From Schizophyllum amplum (taxonomy: Eukaryota; Basidiomycota; Agaricomycetes; Agaricales; Schizophyllaceae): DNA of 43,823 bases. Location of the stretch: assembly GCA_007026445.1 (NCBI GenBank), contig VDMD01000166.1, forward strand, positions 1 through 43,823. Reading direction: 5' to 3'. The position numbers and the translations under genes were made by a program. The notes under the pieces were generated by a model, which ran no database searches, was not told the origin of the DNA, and saw nothing but the letters and a program-made list of their open reading frames with translations. Below are positions 20,895 through 34,454 of this stretch, one piece after another (position 1 is the first letter of the stretch; each line of letters opens with the position of its first letter).

Positions 20895-22025
20895 CTACAA
20901 CGTGTTCTCTACCACGTCAGTCATTGTCTCGACCTGCGCTATACGCGCATCTAGGAGCTTCAGTGTCGTGTCCACCCCCAGGAGTACACCATCATCCGGT
21001 CCTTGCCCCGGCACCAGCGTCGTATGCGCGAAGTCGATCAGGCGCACCAAAAACGCCGGACCTGGGCCGGACTTCTCTTCCTCACCCTCCTCCATCTCCT
21101 CATCCGAATCAATCTCCTCATCCACATCCTCGTCCTCCGTCCCTATTCTCTTCGCCGCCTCCGCCGCGCGCTCCCAGTCCGCTTCATAGATGACCAGGAT
21201 GCTCCCGCCGACCATGCGCATTTCGATTGTGGCGAGGTGCGCGCGTATGGCGGCGACGTCGCGCCGGACGCCGCGGAGGATGGGGAGCAGGGTGGATGCG
21301 GGGAGGCCGGTGGATGAGGAGGAGTTGGAGGCGACGGGGAAGAACTTAGCGACACCGTCGGGCAGGTCGGCGGCTTTGATGGATTTGCCATAGGATTTGG
21401 GGGTGTTGGTGGGGGTGCCGGTGGTGTTATCATAGACCTGCAGAGGGGGGTTAAATGGGAATCAAGTGAGAAGGATGGAAGTATGGAGGAAGGCGTAGGG
21501 GGAAAGGGATGTGAACGCGCGAAGGTGAACGCACCTGGAAGCCAGTAAGCCGCACGCCGGTCTCGAGAGAGGTCGTTTCGCGCGCGGTCTTGATCATGCG
21601 TTCGACCTTCTCGGGAGAGGCGGTGTCATCGTACAGGATCGTGCCGAGCTTGATGTCCAGAATATTGGGTCTGGCAAAGGGGAATGAGAGGTTCTCCAAC
21701 ACGATCGACTACGAGGACGCGATCAGCACCTCCAACTCCATTGTGCATATGCAGACAAACACACCTCCTTCTGCACCCCCGCGGGCGGCGGCGCCATCGT
21801 CTGCAGGTCCGCGCCCTCCGCGACTGTCCCCGTTAGATCGAGCGTGCCGAGGAACTTGGGGAGGTACGGCCGGAGCGGCGCGAAGGGACTCTCATCGCCG
21901 AGCGCCTGGTAGAAGGCGAGCTCAGCGGGGAGCGCCGGCTTGATCAGGAGCGATCCATCCTCGGTGGTCTGCACGCCGGCGTGGCCACCGACTTGGGAGG
22001 CAAGGGGGATGGCGGTCGGGTTCAT
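20895..22025 (-). CDS. Inositol polyphosphate multikinase (IPK family)
   Basis: Three exons (22025-21765, 21708-21535, 21437-20895) give 325 residues. The IPK signature PNILDIKLGTILYDD (Asp 105, Lys 107 of PxxxDxKLG) spans exon 2. It is followed by VRLTGFQVYDN, TPKSYGKSIK, the strand GGSILVIYEADWE and the C-terminal LIDFAHT (Asp 280 as metal ligand), all in family order. An acidic insert (EDEDVDEEIDSDEEMEEGEEE) precedes that last motif. The family phosphorylates inositol trisphosphate to higher phosphates; the yeast counterpart Arg82/Ipk2 acts in the nucleus and also in transcription control. It is divergently arranged with the SNF2-RING gene. Confidence 0.92.
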
Positions 22026-22361
22026 GGTAGTGGAAGGGAAGCAAGGGTGCTGATCAGGTAGCTACCATGATGCTGTGTGCTATCCTGCCATATGGTGCGG
22101 CATCAGGAGGAAAGTCTGGCCCGGCGCTGCGGTATTGACATGGGCGCTTGTGGGGCCACATATGAGTGGCTGACAGTGATCCCCCAGTGCACCCTGCTGA
22201 AGACGGGACGATGTTTGGCGGCGCGCAGAGCCCAGGTCCGCGGCAGCCGTGGAGCTCAGATTTGTGGCGGTGCTGCTTGTTGATCCACATTTGCTCTTCC
22301 TGGTGGCGCGCCGTCGCCATCTTGTCTCCTACCGTCACCCCGCCCCGAACGACGCGTCAGG
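22026..22361. promoter_or_regulatory. Bidirectional intergenic region, IPMK / SNF2-RING
   Basis: 336 bp separate the two divergent start codons. No TATA box is obvious. Short ORFs here are not supported. Confidence 0.5.
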
Positions 22362-25300
22362 ATGCATATCGACGCGCCGCCACCCTCGCAACGTAATCTG
22401 CTCGACTTGCTCGACGCAGAGGTCGCGTCGGGCTCGTCCTCGACCCCCCTACAGCCCTCGAAGAATGCCAATAATACGGCCACACCGACGCCTCCGGGAC
22501 AGAGCACCCCCTTCACCCTCGCCGCGGCCTCGGAGGCCATGAAGCGAGCGCGCCTTGCGCAGGAGTTCAATCTGACGCAGCTCTCGCAGGGCCCAAGTGC
22601 GTGTGCAGCTTGCATAACAGTTGTACCGCCTTTGACACCCCTCGATAGATGACATTGACCTCGATGATGCGGCATTCCTGGCATCTGGATCCCGGTTGCG
22701 GGCCAGTCTAGGGTCCCCGTCTAAACGCGCCACGGGGGGCTTCAATCTCAATGTCGACCAGGCGCCTATTCGCGGGATCGACATCAACGGGGAGGACCCC
22801 TTGGTGCATATGTCGAACTATGTTCAGAGAGGGCTGGAGAACGACAGCAAAGGCTGGACGGTGAAGAAATCCATCGAATACCTCGGGGCGCAGACGAAGG
22901 ACGACATTCTTCCTGGTATGGAGGTGCGGCTGCTGGAGCATCAGTGGATCGGGGTGGCTTGGTGTGTGCGCTGCTGCCTTGCATGCCCTTCATTAACACC
23001 TGTTGCAGGATGGTCAAACAAGAAACAGAAACCGAAAGCAAGGGCGGCATTCTCGCGTACGTCGCGTCTTCCCTGAGTGCATATATGCTAGCATCTAATA
23101 GCACATCCAGCGACGACATGGGTCTCGGCAAGACCGTGCAAATGCTTGCGGCCATGTCCATCAATATGCCCGCTATGGACGCCAAGGTCCGCGTCACGCT
23201 TATTGTCGTCCCCGCCGCCCTGCTGCAGCAGTGGAAGGACGAGGTGGAGACGAAGACGAACGGCCTGTTCCGCGCGCATATTCACCACGGGAAGGACAAG
23301 TTGCGGTCGAAGAAAGATATGAAGGATCTGGACGTGGTGATCACGAGCTACCAGACGCTCTGTCAGGACTTCGTCATCCCGAAGGGGTTGGAGGATTGGG
23401 AAGTCGAGGACTTTATCGAGAAGAAAGGGTGAGCTTGCAGATAACGCGGCTTTGAAGGCCGATGAGGGCTTCAAACAACGACAAAGAATGTATGCTAACA
23501 CTTACTGCAGCGGCCTCCTTGCGAGGACGCAGTTCTTCCGTGTCATTGCGGATGAGGCGCAGTACATCCGGAATCGGAGTACGCAGTCGAGTTTGTCGCT
23601 AGCCTATGTGCGCGCGAAGCACCGCTGGGCGCTTACTGGAACGCCCGTCACCAACACTTTGGCGGATATATGTATGCGCATGGACCTTTGTGTGCATCGT
23701 CGTGTCTCGCTAACGAATTTATCATAGACGGCATCATCCGATTCGGGCACTTCCGCCCTTGGAACGACTATCCATCCTTCAACAATCATATCGTTAGTGT
23801 TCATTTGCTCTGTACTTCTCCCGTTACTCCCTGACTCTTGTCCCACAGATCAAAGTACAGAACGAGGACGCCCCGCTCGCCGGCGAGCGCGCGCAGGCAG
23901 TGCTCAAGCCGCTCATTATGCGGCGGACAAAGGATTCACAGCTGGAGGGGCAGCCGATTCTGCGGTTGCCGAAGAAGGATATCGAGCTGGTGAAGCTGGA
24001 TTTTACACCGGATGAGAGGCAGGTGCGTGATGGAAGGAGTGCATCTTGCTGTAGCAAATGGCTGACGGTCCGCAAACAGATCTACGACGACATCGAGGGG
24101 CAGACACATGTGCGCATCAACAAGTACATCGCACAGGGAACGCTCGTCAAGAACTACTCGTTTGTACTGGTAAGCCGTGCGATACTACGTAGGACGATGT
24201 GTATCTGACATAGAAATTCGTAGGTCCTGATCTTGCGCTTGAGGCAATTGACATGCCATCCGCAACTGATTCTGGTGAGCGACGCAATGCAGCGGGGAAG
24301 AAATATGCGCTTACTTTGCCGCAGGCGCAATCCGGCGAGCTCGACGATCCGTCGCTCGTTGTTGGCACGGATGCGGAGAAGGAGAGGTCGAGAGCGACGA
24401 AGCTGATGGGCAGGCCTTGGGTAGAATCGGTGAGGCTTTTGCTAGACGACATTGGTCTGTTCGTTTGAGTCTCACGTCAACCTCTATAGGTCATACGCAG
24501 GTTTATGGCTCGTGCGCAGCTTGGCTTTGGGGATGATGACCCCGCTCTTGGCGCTGATTGTCCGGTCTGCCACGATCGTACGTTGACTCGCACCGTTCTG
24601 CTATTGATAAGGCTTATTGACACGGCTCTTGTGCAGTCTTCACTACGATAACTGGTCGCCTGTTGCCCTGCGGTCACCAGATATGCGTCGGTATGTCCCT
24701 TCGGTTTATTATTGCTTGACTCAAGCGGGACTAACCTCGTCAAGATTGTCTTGAGGATCGAATGAACTCGGATATTGCACACGACGGTATTTTGTAAGAG
24801 CAGCTATAACGCTTACCATCAGTAGTCGCTAACACGATCAACAGCGGCGAGGGCAGTGAGAAGGAGAACCTAAAGGCCGAACAAGAATACGAGCGTGCTG
24901 TTGCCCAGGGTCTTCGACCTTGTAAGTGCACTGATGGCATCTGTACGACATGATGAGTGGCTGATTGTCCGCAGGTCCCACCTGCAACCAGATGCTCAAC
25001 CTCAAGGGCGACAAGATCTTCAAGTCTGCTGCCTTCGAGCCGACAAAGGAGGAGGTGAAGGAGAACAAGCGCAAGCGGCGCGAGGCGTGGAAGACGGCCG
25101 GCGTCAGGCGTCGACCAGACCGCATCTTCTCGGACGACGACGACGACGACAGCGACATCGAGATCGAGGACGGGCCCGCGAAGAAGAGCTTTGACGAGAT
25201 GGGGATGGACGACTCGGATGACGACTTCCCGGACTTGGATAAGATCATCGAGCAGCCGGTGAAGAAGCGGAAGTCGGACCAAGGGGTGAAGGTAAGGCTG

Positions 25301-26382
25301 CATAATCATGATCATATGGAAGAGCTCTTCTTGACAGCTGCGCAGAATATCTACGCTTCGGGGAAGCTCGTTGGTAGCGATGACGAGGACATGGACTCCG
25401 ATGTCGACCTCGACGGGCTGCAGCCGAAGAAGAAGAAAAAGAAGGGGAGCAACATGGGCAAGAAGCGCGTGGGCAAGGGCGATAACCAGGCGATGTACGA
25501 GCGCTGGGCGCGCAGTGACGACGACATCGAGCCGAGCACAAAGATGATCCGACTGCTTGAGCTGTTGAAGGAGTGGGACGCGTCTGGAGACAAGACGATC
25601 GTCTATTCACAGTGTGCGTATATTTCTATGGACCCCTTGATGACTCTCTCATAGCCTGACCGCTGCGCGTAGGGACGTCCATGCTCGACCTCGTCGACAC
25701 GGTGTTCTCCATACATGGAATCACCGCATTGCGCTTTGACGGGCGCATGGACCGCCAGCAGCGTGACGCCGTCCTCGCCGCCTTTAAGCGTACTGGCGGC
25801 CCCAAGGTCATCCTCATCAGCACGAAGTGCGGCAGCGTCGGCCTGAACCTCGTCTCTGCCAATCGCGTCATCAACCTTGATCTGTCGTGGAACTAGTGCG
25901 TGCTCCTACGCATTCTGCGCGGTACGGTGCTGACTTTGAGCTCAGCGCGGCGGAGAGCCAGGCGTATGACCGGTGCCACCGTATCGGTCAGGACAAGCCG
26001 GTGTGGATCAAGCGGCTGGTGGTCGAAGACACGATCGAGGAGCGGTGCGTGCCTCTTTCAGCCATAGGCAGCTTCCACCTATTCACTGTACTGACCCCGC
26101 CCCGCATAGCATGCTCAAACTGCAGGACGTCAAGGTTGGGCTGGCCGAGGCTGCGCTGGGGGAGGGTACAGGCACCCGGCTGCACAAGATGAGCGTGAAG
26201 GAGATCAAATTTGTGAGTCTTGCGCGGAGGCGAGTGAGCGAGGGCGGGTTGCTGATGAACTGTCGCAGCTGTTCGGGATGACGAAGCCCAAGGAGCAGCA
26301 GACCCTGCAGCAGATGCTTGTGCAACCCGAGTCGGACGACGACGGCGCCGGCTCGGATGCAATCGAGGAGGATTCGGACTAG
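22362..26382 (+). CDS. SNF2-family ATPase with internal RING finger (Rad5/Rad16/Uls1 type)
   Basis: Nineteen exons (22362-22596, 22649-22961, 23009-23056, 23111-23428, 23511-23671, 23728-23792, 23849-24022, 24080-24169, 24224-24274, 24325-24429, 24490-24577, 24637-24690, 24745-24793, 24845-24921, 24975-25613, 25673-25895, 25946-26044, 26110-26212, 26269-26382) give 1001 residues. Helicase motifs: Q-motif region [12 protein letters not shown], Walker A DDMGLGKT (Lys 206), DEAQ box (319-322), [18 protein letters not shown]3HC4 RING (C544, C547, C561, H563, C566, C569, C610, C613) lies before the C-terminal helicase lobe, which has [11 protein letters not shown] and DRCHRIGQ. An acidic/lysine-rich insert ([15 protein letters not shown]) separates RING and lobe. 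Relatives remodel chromatin and attach ubiquitin, or target SUMO conjugates, in DNA repair. No HIRAN domain is seen, which argues against Rad5 proper. Confidence 0.94.
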
Positions 26383-26990
26383 AATTCAGACAGAACTAGA
26401 CGACGGACGTCGTGCTTGACGGTACAGTTTCGCCGGGTGCGGGGCAGAACATCGCTGCTGCGAGCCGACAAAACTCGTCAAACTCATTATACATACTTAC
26501 TATTCGGCCCCTGTAGTCGTTGTTGTGAAAGCTCACATCTTGAATAGCCTACTGATCCAGCTTGTAATGTACTGACTGTATGTTCTTCCTATTGTGCCAC
26601 TATTGTAATCCGGACCTATTACTTTCCCTCCCCCGCGCGATGGCCATGGTACGTGCTGTGCTTATCCTTCATTGTCGCGGTAGCTGGCTGAAGGTGAGTG
26701 CCTGTCCTTGCGTTCTATCGAGTCACTAACGAGACGTTGCTAGCTGGGATATGCGAGGAATTGGCGTCCGCGATGGCATGAGGCGAAAACTTGCATTCAG
26801 GATTGACGTCAAGAAACGCTCTAATCATACTAGCGTAGCACGACCTCTGCGAGGAGCCTGTTCGCTGCACAACGTCGGCTCTTAAGCCCTTATAAGTGTT
26901 CGTCGCTGTACCCAAGCTTCTTTCATTCCGAAATCCCCTTCATCATACGTTCACCCAGATCCCTGTTCATCCACGGTCAACCAAAACACG
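26383..26990. other. Intergenic, no gene recognised
   Basis: Holds the SNF2 gene 3' region and the promoter of the next GPI gene, with a TATA-like TATAAG at 26891-26896 about 95 bp before the ATG. Confidence 0.5.
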
Positions 26991-27487
26991 ATGAAGGCCG
27001 CCATGATGAAAGCCCTCGCCATGGTCCTTATGGCTGTGGCCACCGTCTCCGCGCAGGACGACGCGCCCGCTGGCGCGGACACCGAACTCAGCGTACCCAC
27101 GAACATGCCCGCTGCGCCCGCCGACACGCCGATCGAGTCCATCACCCTGACGTTCACGACCGAGACCAGCACTGCGTCGGATTCGAGTTCGTCCGGCACG
27201 AAGAGGTGTGTTGTGCGGGGCTCAATGAGTGAGACCTGCGCTGACCTTTGGCGAACAGCGCGCACCATTCGTCCTCGGCTACTAGCAAGACGTCGAGCGG
27301 CTCGAGCAGCAAGTCGAGCAGCAAGACCAGCTCAAAGACAGTCACGGCGACGAGCACAACCGTGACCACCTCAAGCTCGCCCACGGCGACGGATGACCCC
27401 ACGAACGCGGCGGTGGGTCCGGTGGACATGCAGGGCGGGCTTCTTGCCGTTGGAGTGGTTGCTGGCTTCATGGGTATGGTGTTGTGA
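26991..27487 (+). CDS. Small Ser/Thr-rich GPI-anchored protein (paralogue 2)
   Basis: Two exons (26991-27205, 27259-27487) give 147 residues. A signal peptide (MKAAMMKALAMVLMAVATVSA) precedes QDDAPAG; then IESITLTFTTETSTASDSSSS, the splice site, a Ser/Lys/Thr repeat region (SKTSSGSSSKSSSK) and the ending DMQGGLLAVGVVAGFMGMVL, a likely GPI signal. The intron is in the same phase and place as in the genes at 18633 and 28234. It is probably a cell-surface protein; function unknown. Confidence 0.82.
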
Positions 27488-28233
27488 AAACTGAACATTG
27501 ATGATGGACGATGGGCAGCATAACCATAGGTAGAAAGCAGACATAGTACGGACTGTAGACACACATACCCTCGCTATAATACGGATACGGACCTGAGCTT
27601 CGCCATCCTATGACCTACTTACACATACATGCGCCAAGTGCAAGACATGATACGGTTGTCCTATGTAACTTGTAAGTATGGTTCCGATTCGCTTGTTGAC
27701 GTGATTCATCTCAGTTCACGTCCGTCTTGTGACTTCACTCCCACGGTTGATCTTCGACGTTCATTTCTTACGCGCCGAGTGAGTGTCCGCTGTCAGCTAG
27801 AACCAGCCTGAGAACCCTGAGAACCCAGGAATCGCCTGAAGACACGTATGTATACCCCACGCCGCTCACAAGACATGTAACTACCCCTTGAAGGCATGCG
27901 ACGAGCACGCCGTGACCTCAATGAGCATACCGGCGTGGCCTCAACGGACATGCCGTGGCCTCGACGCAACACACAGCCCCATATTCAGCTCGCCGACGTC
28001 ACTAGCCCCAGCGGCCATTCAGCGGCCATAAGTACCGCGGCGCCAACACCCCCGAGCGGCCTTCCTCCCCGCGAAAAGCTGTTCGATATAACGAGGATCC
28101 TATAAGTACCCAGCGCGTCGATCCTTTCTTCAGAGCAACGTCCTTACGCTTTCCAACCCAGAGATTCTTTATATTTTCCTCTCGCCTCTCCTCAAGTCTC
28201 TGACACATTTTTTCACCTCACGCACGATCGACA
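27488..28233. other. Intergenic, no gene recognised
   Basis: Between the two tandem GPI paralogues. A TATA-like TATAAG at 28101-28106 lies about 130 bp before the next ATG, followed by a pyrimidine-rich leader (28180-28215). Confidence 0.5.
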
Positions 28234-28800
28234 ATGAAGACCACCTCGATGAACATCCTCGCCATCGTCCTTACTGCCGCCCTCGCGGTGTCCGCGCAGG
28301 ATACTACGACGACCACCACCACGGAGTCGTTTCCCAGCACCACCGACTCCACGAGCATCGCCGCGACGGATGTTCCGACGCAGTCTTTCAGCCTGACGTT
28401 CCCGACCGCGTCCATCAGTTCGACCGCAACCGGCACGGAGAGCCCATCGACCGTCGGCACGACGACGGCAAGGTGCGTGGATTGCTCCTCCCTAAGCGAA
28501 CCACGCCGACTTACCACCTGCAGCACCGCCACGGGCTCTAACGCAACTACCATCGCCTCCACGACGGAGACCTCCGCCAGCGAAACCGTGACGCTGGGCA
28601 GTACCACGACAACTGTCCCGACCACGACGACCGTCCCGACGACGACGAGCAGCACGAGCTCGAGGACCAGCAGCACGCGCACGTCCACCTCTGCCTCGTC
28701 GTCCGCGACGGATGACCAGAACGCGGCGATGCGGTTGGCGGATATGCGTGGTGGCCTGGCCGTCGGCGTCGTGGGTGGCTTGATGGGTTTAATTTTGTGA
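28234..28800 (+). CDS. Small Ser/Thr-rich GPI-anchored protein (paralogue 3)
   Basis: Two exons (28234-28472, 28524-28800) give 171 residues. A signal peptide (MKTTSMNILAIVLTAALAVSA) is followed by QDTTTTTTTES, then TQSFSLTFPTASISST, the splice site, a Thr-rich region (TTTTVPTTTTVPTTTSSTSS) and a C-terminal DMRGGLAVGVVGGLMGLIL. The C-terminal block (ATDD.NAA, DM.GG, VGVV.G.MG) is shared with paralogue 2, which argues for tandem duplication. Confidence 0.83.
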   Translation: MKTTSMNILAIVLTAALAVSAQDTTTTTTTESFPSTTDSTSIAATDVPTQSFSLTFPTASISSTATGTESPSTVGTTTARCVDCSSLSEPRRLTTCSTATGSNATTIASTTETSASETVTLGSTTTTVPTTTTVPTTTSSTSSRTSSTRTSTSASSSATDDQNAAMRLADMRGGLAVGVVGGLMGLIL

Positions 28801-29142
28801 AGGGCCTGATGCTATGAAGGCATCGTAGGGCGCGACGGGTAGATAAGGGACTTGGACTAGTGATATTATGGACTGTGTTTTGGACTTGTTAAGTGGTGTA
28901 GAAATGGACTGCGCCTGCTGCTGCTCCTCGTGCTGATGTGTGCAGTGAGAAAGAAGACCATAGATGAATATTTGAATATTGGTTGCCCTAGATGGTGATG
29001 AATGACACTGAGACTTGCGTAAGCTGACGCGAGCAAAACATAGAATGCGGCACGTACCATCCTAAATTCTCATATGGCGCCTGGCGTATGCTCTCTCGTG
29101 TCGTGTACAAACGCGTGTTCACCTCGCCTCGAGTAGGTGCCC
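28801..29142. other. Convergent intergenic region, no gene recognised
   Basis: 342 bp between the convergent 3' ends of the GPI gene and the TGS1-like gene. Only terminators are expected. Confidence 0.5.
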
Positions 29143-30945
<1,803 letters not shown>

Positions 30946-31133
30946 TCAGATGATCGTCGAGAGAGTGGAGGATCGCTGGAATGTCTAGTTTGTGGAGGAA
31001 GACATCGAGGTTGAGGACAGAGCACTCAGGCGGCTCGCGGCGGCCCGAGGAATTCTCTGGTACATGCGCCCACATGAACAAATAAAACCCAATACACACT
31101 GACATACAGTCCTTATTCACAAGCAACAGCTAT

Positions 31134-31693
31134 TCATACATCAAGGAGAAGCACCAATAGCGAGATTTCCAGACCCAAAACCAACATTGCGAGCAGGACG
31201 ACAACCCGACCTGCGCTGACGAACGGCCGACCGAACACGCGTTTCCCATGCTGTCCCTTTGTCTGCAGCACACGCCCGTCGTACCTGCTCTTCTCGTGGT
31301 CTGCAAAGTCGTGCTTTGAGTGTCGGGAGCGGTAGAACGAGAGGAAGAACACCAGAACGCCGAAGACAGCGAACAGCACGCCGACTGCAGCTGACATCAG
31401 CGTGGATGCTGAACAAACAGACGCCTCGGGTGGCTCACTTTTATGGAATCGGTGGTCAAAGAGGCGCAGGATTGTCACGAGTATCCGAGATTGGCGAGCG
31501 CCGTGCGACTGTATGCTCCGTGGAAGGTGCGTTGGCGCGCCCGAAGCTCGACGAGTTCATTGACGTCGGAGGCGGTGAAGGAGTACGAGCGGTGACCTCT
31601 GTTCATGGGGCGATGATTCGTGTTCAATTGTTGATAATCCCCAACATACCTATAGAAGTGGTGAGGTCCGTCACTGGCACTCGGCCTCGACAT
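31134..31693 (-). pseudogene. DUF202-type membrane protein with an apparent 1-nt frameshift
   Basis: Exon 1 (31693-31439) and exon 2 (31384-31134) encode the fungal DUF202 pattern: NELVELRARQRTFHGAYSRTALANLGYS, then TILRLFDHRFHK and IGVLFAVFGVLVFFLSFYRSRHS, then GKRVFGRPFVSAGRVVVLLAML. Three hydrophobic segments fit membrane spans. Between GYS and TILRLF the frame is broken: exon 1 reads into TGA at about 31475-31477, and the conserved continuation is one frame over. The two exons sum to 506 nt, one short of 507, so a single missing base explains it. It could be a real mutation, a strain variant or a sequencing/assembly error. Molecular function of the family is unknown; yeast relatives include vacuolar transporter chaperone subunits. 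Confidence 0.75.
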
Positions 31694-32618
31694 GGTGGGT
31701 GGAAGCAAGGCACGACGTACTCCTACTAGAGGATGCGGAGGTCACTACATATATCGCCAGATGCACTGATGCGTCCTCCAGCATCACCGTGCAAAAGTAA
31801 CGTTCTCCAGCCTGCCCAGTGCTCGGCAAAAAAGGAATCAAAGGGGACCCAGCTGGCGATGAGCCTGATTTGTCACTTAAATCAACCCCTTTAGGAATGC
31901 CTTGTTCCGTAAATTGATCTTATGAGCCTCAACTTCAACCATCTCGGCTTGCTACATGGTGTTGCTTGCACGCCTTGATCGGGATCCACTCCAGATTGTC
32001 GCTCATACCTTGCATTCCGTGTCTGATCTTACAAATCGCTTTACTTACCATGGTTGAATCAGCAAGGCTCGCTACTATGTTCGGAAACCACTCCGTCGCC
32101 CGCGCCGCCTCGGACGGCAAGCCTTCTGGGCGTTCCGCGTCATAGCGACCAGTGCATCGCCTGTGCATGGCTCTACTCGCGTCCGACTCTGCAACAGTGA
32201 ACAGTCCCGTGCAGCCCGCGCACGCGCCAACATAGTAAGTAATCCGCACTTCCTTGCGATGTCATTTCTATGCTAGGCGTAGAATTCGGCTTCCCGAAGA
32301 TGCAAGAGCGGTGGAGTGCATCGAGGAAGGAAGAACGCTGGAAGAACCAGGGAAGAACGGTCAGTCTGAATCTCAGGCCCCGACAGGGGCCGGGACCGGG
32401 AACGCTTAACCGGAACAGCACATGGTTGTATGTCACTATTATAGTATGTGTGCCGCTTCCGCATTTGTATAACCTTGTTTCGGACCCTCGGCGTTGGACT
32501 CGCCGCGCTCGATCTCTCTTCAAGTTCCCACCACCACTCGCCGGGTCACCTCCTTACCGCCGGCTTCTAACCCCTCCTTCCTTTCCTTTACTGTCACGAC
32601 TCCTTCGTTCTTTCCATA
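31694..32618. other. Divergent intergenic region, no gene recognised
   Basis: 925 bp between DUF202 and amylase starts. A pyrimidine-rich stretch (32571-32611) directly precedes the amylase ATG. A small GC hairpin (GGCCCC, GACA, GGGGCC) lies near 32377-32392. Short ORFs on both strands carry no motif. Confidence 0.5.
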
Positions 32619-34454
32619 ATGATGCCGACCATGCAGTCCATGCTGCTGCCCGTTCTCATTGCCTCGAGCGCTTTGGCTGCGTCTGCGGATGACTGGCGCA
32701 AGCGCACCATATACCAGGTTCGTTGTATTTGCCTTGGGCGGGATCGTTTGCTGACAAGATATCCTCCAGCTTCTGACAGATCGCTTCGCGCTCGAGGACG
32801 ACTCGGGCTCTGCCTGCGATACTTCTGACAGGAAGTACTGCGGTGGAACATGGAAAGCCGTTCAAAATCACCTAGACTACATCTCCGGCATGGGCTTTGA
32901 CGCCATCTGGATTTCCCCCGTTGTCAAGAACGTCGAGGGGGAGACTGGATACGGCGAAGCGTATCATGGGTGAGCATTGCATGTCCTGTCGAGCCCAGCG
33001 ACGGGTATTGATCGCCGCATCCATAGGTATTGGACCCAGGACATGAGCTCCCTGAACGACAAGTTCGGGACCGAGGACGATCTCAAGAGCCTCGTATCTG
33101 CCGCTCACGACAAGGACATCTATGTTATGGTTGATGTCGTTGTGAACCAGTGCGTTTCTGTCGATCCCCCATGCAGATCAAACATCTGCTTATCCGTTAT
33201 AGCTATGCCGGCTCCCCCTCCAACTCCTCAGGAACCACCTCCTATGACCTGGACGACTTCTCGCCCATCCACGGCTCGTCCTCTTTCCACCAGCAATGTT
33301 GGGTCAAGGACGACGGCAACCAGACGGAGACCGAGCAGTGCTGGCTCGGCGACGAGACGCTCGCCCTCTACGACATCAACACGGAGGACGACACCATCGT
33401 GGGCGAGTTGAACGACTTCATCAGCAATCTCGTCAGCACGTACAACTTCGACGGCGTGCGCATCGACACCGTCAAACACATTCGCAAGGACTTCTGGCCC
33501 GACTTCGCCTCGTCCGCTGGCGTTTTCACCATTGGCGAGGTGAGCACGTCGATGAGCTGCGGCCTGCCGAGACTAAATCTACTAGGTCCTGATTGACAAC
33601 GTCACGTACGCAGCCGACTACACGCAGGTTCTCGATGCTATTCTGGACTACCCGACCTATTTTGCCCTCCGCGACGCCTTCACGTCGACGAAAGGTGACC
33701 TCTCCGCCCTGCAGAACGCAGTTACCTCTGCGCAGGAGGCGTACAAGAACGGGGAGTTCATGACAGGGTCATTCACCGAGAACCACGACTACGCGCGCCT
33801 GCAAAGCATGACGCAGGACTCGGCGCTGATCAAGAACGCGATGTCGTTCAACTTCATACATGACGGCATCCCGATCACGTACTACGGCCAGGAGCAGGGC
33901 TACACGGGCGGTGACGAGCCAGCCAACCGCGAGGCGTGAGTCATACTTGCTTTCTCCTATGTCTATCGCTGACGTCCTACAGTCTCTGGTTATCCGGGTA
34001 TCCCACCGACAACGACCTCTACAAGGCCGTCGTCGCGCTCAACGCCGCGCGCAAGTCAGCCATGAGCGCCGACGAGAGCTTCCTCACCACCAAGATGTCC
34101 TTCATCTCGCAGTCCGACATCGGCGCGATGGCGATCTCGAAGCCGCCCCTCTTGGGCCTGTTCACGAACACGGGCAGCAACGGCTCGGCGTCGTTCAGCG
34201 TTGAGGGCGTGTACGATGCGGGCGAGACGCTCGTGGACGTGCTGACCTGCAACGCGATCACCGCAGACGACAGCGGGAAGGTCAGCGCGAGCGCAAGCGG
34301 CGGCATGCCGCAGGTCCTCATTCCCGCGAGCTCTTTGAAATCCTCGTACGGCGTCTGCGCTGACCAGGCCGACGGTGCGATGGGTGTCCGTGTGCCGGCG
34401 CTCGCTGCCCTGGTCGCTGGTACGGTCGTGGCATTCGTCGTTGGTGCGCTTTAA
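32619..34454 (+). CDS. GPI-anchored GH13 alpha-amylase
   Basis: Alpha-amylases hydrolyse alpha-1,4-glucan bonds. Six exons (32619-32717, 32770-32969, 33027-33149, 33203-33539, 33586-33935, 33983-34454) give 526 residues. After a signal peptide (ending about ALAASA) come RTIYQLLTDRFA and GGTWKAVQNHLDYISGMGFDAIWISPVV, then region I DVVVNHYAG (the His is rebuilt across an intron), region II GVRIDTVKHI (nucleophile Asp 229), region III TIGEV (acid Glu 253, at an exon end) and region IV FTENHDYARL (Asp 321). A C-terminal domain follows. The last 25 residues (MGVRVPALAALVAGTVVAFVVGAL) are hydrophobic without a basic tail, as in GPI signals. Both conserved His residues of regions I and IV are kept. 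Confidence 0.93.

Noticed and set aside
31840..31905. Imperfect inverted repeat around AAAGGGG / CCCCTTT
   Set aside because: Too short and imperfect, no target duplication; probably chance.
32377..32392. GC-rich hairpin GGCCCC-GACA-GGGGCC
   Set aside because: A six-base stem alone in a promoter region is expected by chance in GC-rich DNA.
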